DNA from: Ruminococcus sp.
Lineage (GTDB): Bacteria; Bacillota; Clostridia; Lachnospirales; Lachnospiraceae
Assembly: GCA_013911065.1 (NCBI GenBank)
Contig: JACERV010000033.1
Location: 1 to 56,842 of the forward strand
Direction of reading: 5' to 3'
DNA length: 56,842 nucleotides
In this document: positions 56,760-56,842 of the stretch, in pieces
Position numbering within the stretch: position 1 is the first letter of the stretch
Layout: every line of letters begins with the position of its first letter
Notes under the pieces: generated by a model
The model's database searches: none
The model's input: only the letters and a program-made list of their open reading frames with translations
Told to the model about the DNA's origin: nothing
Position numbers and translations under genes: made by a program

Positions 56760-56842
56760 TTATTAACATCTTTCATTTATTCCGTAACTGAATAAGGAGT
56801 TCATCCTTAATCAGAAGTTACAACTTCTTAATTAACATGTCT

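Overview
The window looks like chromosomal core sequence of a low-to-mid GC anaerobic Firmicute, most probably a gut Lachnospiraceae (Clostridia). The basis is the priA-def-fmt-rsmB-rlmN-prpC-pknB-rsgA-rpe-thiN gene order, an era-yqzL-recO-glyS cluster with the dimeric type of glycyl-tRNA synthetase, a single-chain pyruvate:ferredoxin oxidoreductase, a membrane pyrophosphatase, an 874-residue pyruvate phosphate dikinase, strong AGGAGG ribosome sites and AT-rich spacers. I cannot name a genus. I see no rRNA, tRNA, CRISPR array, prophage or complete insertion sequence.

Layout. 1-1800: an AraC-type regulator in AT-rich, partly decayed sequence. 1.8-8.5 kb: ppdK, then a threonine module (tdh-kbl operon divergent from the transporter sstT). 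8.7-18.2 kb: two tandem M18 aminopeptidases, glyS, recO, a small yqzL-like gene, era and a large M16C peptidase. 18.4-26.1 kb: a sugar-alcohol operon (ABC ATPase, permease, binding lipoprotein, zinc polyol dehydrogenase, xylulokinase) divergent from a ROK regulator. 26.2-29.5 kb: a glycerol kinase gene broken at a run of eight G, an unknown small gene divergent from a small HTH gene, and a CorA channel. 29.5-34.7 kb: a lipoprotein with Cthe_2159-like repeats, a DUF4956 membrane protein and a VTC-type polyphosphate polymerase domain protein, divergent from a two-component system. 34.8-56.7 kb: nifJ, hppA, lgt, ychF and the long housekeeping run up to murE.

How it fits together. Threonine is imported by SstT and cleaved by Tdh and Kbl to glycine and acetyl-CoA. 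A pentitol is taken up by the ABC transporter, oxidised to D-xylulose and phosphorylated by XylB; Rpe can then process the pentose phosphate. PpdK, HppA and the VTC protein all handle pyrophosphate or polyphosphate. PrpC, PknB and RsgA form the usual cell-wall-linked kinase/phosphatase and ribosome-assembly block.

Most interesting items. (1) Six hairpins in three ~100-nt tandem units (50309-50601) just upstream of rsmB, with paired compensatory base changes, a conserved A-A mismatch and a conserved GARARRACC-like loop: a candidate undescribed structured RNA array. (2) glpK with a G8 run in the reading frame that breaks it and a second G8 run as its Shine-Dalgarno. (3) The VTC/DUF4956/Cthe_2159-like operon facing a two-component system, with an exact 11-bp tandem repeat between them. 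(4) A stack of palindromes between priA and def that looks like a small non-autonomous element.
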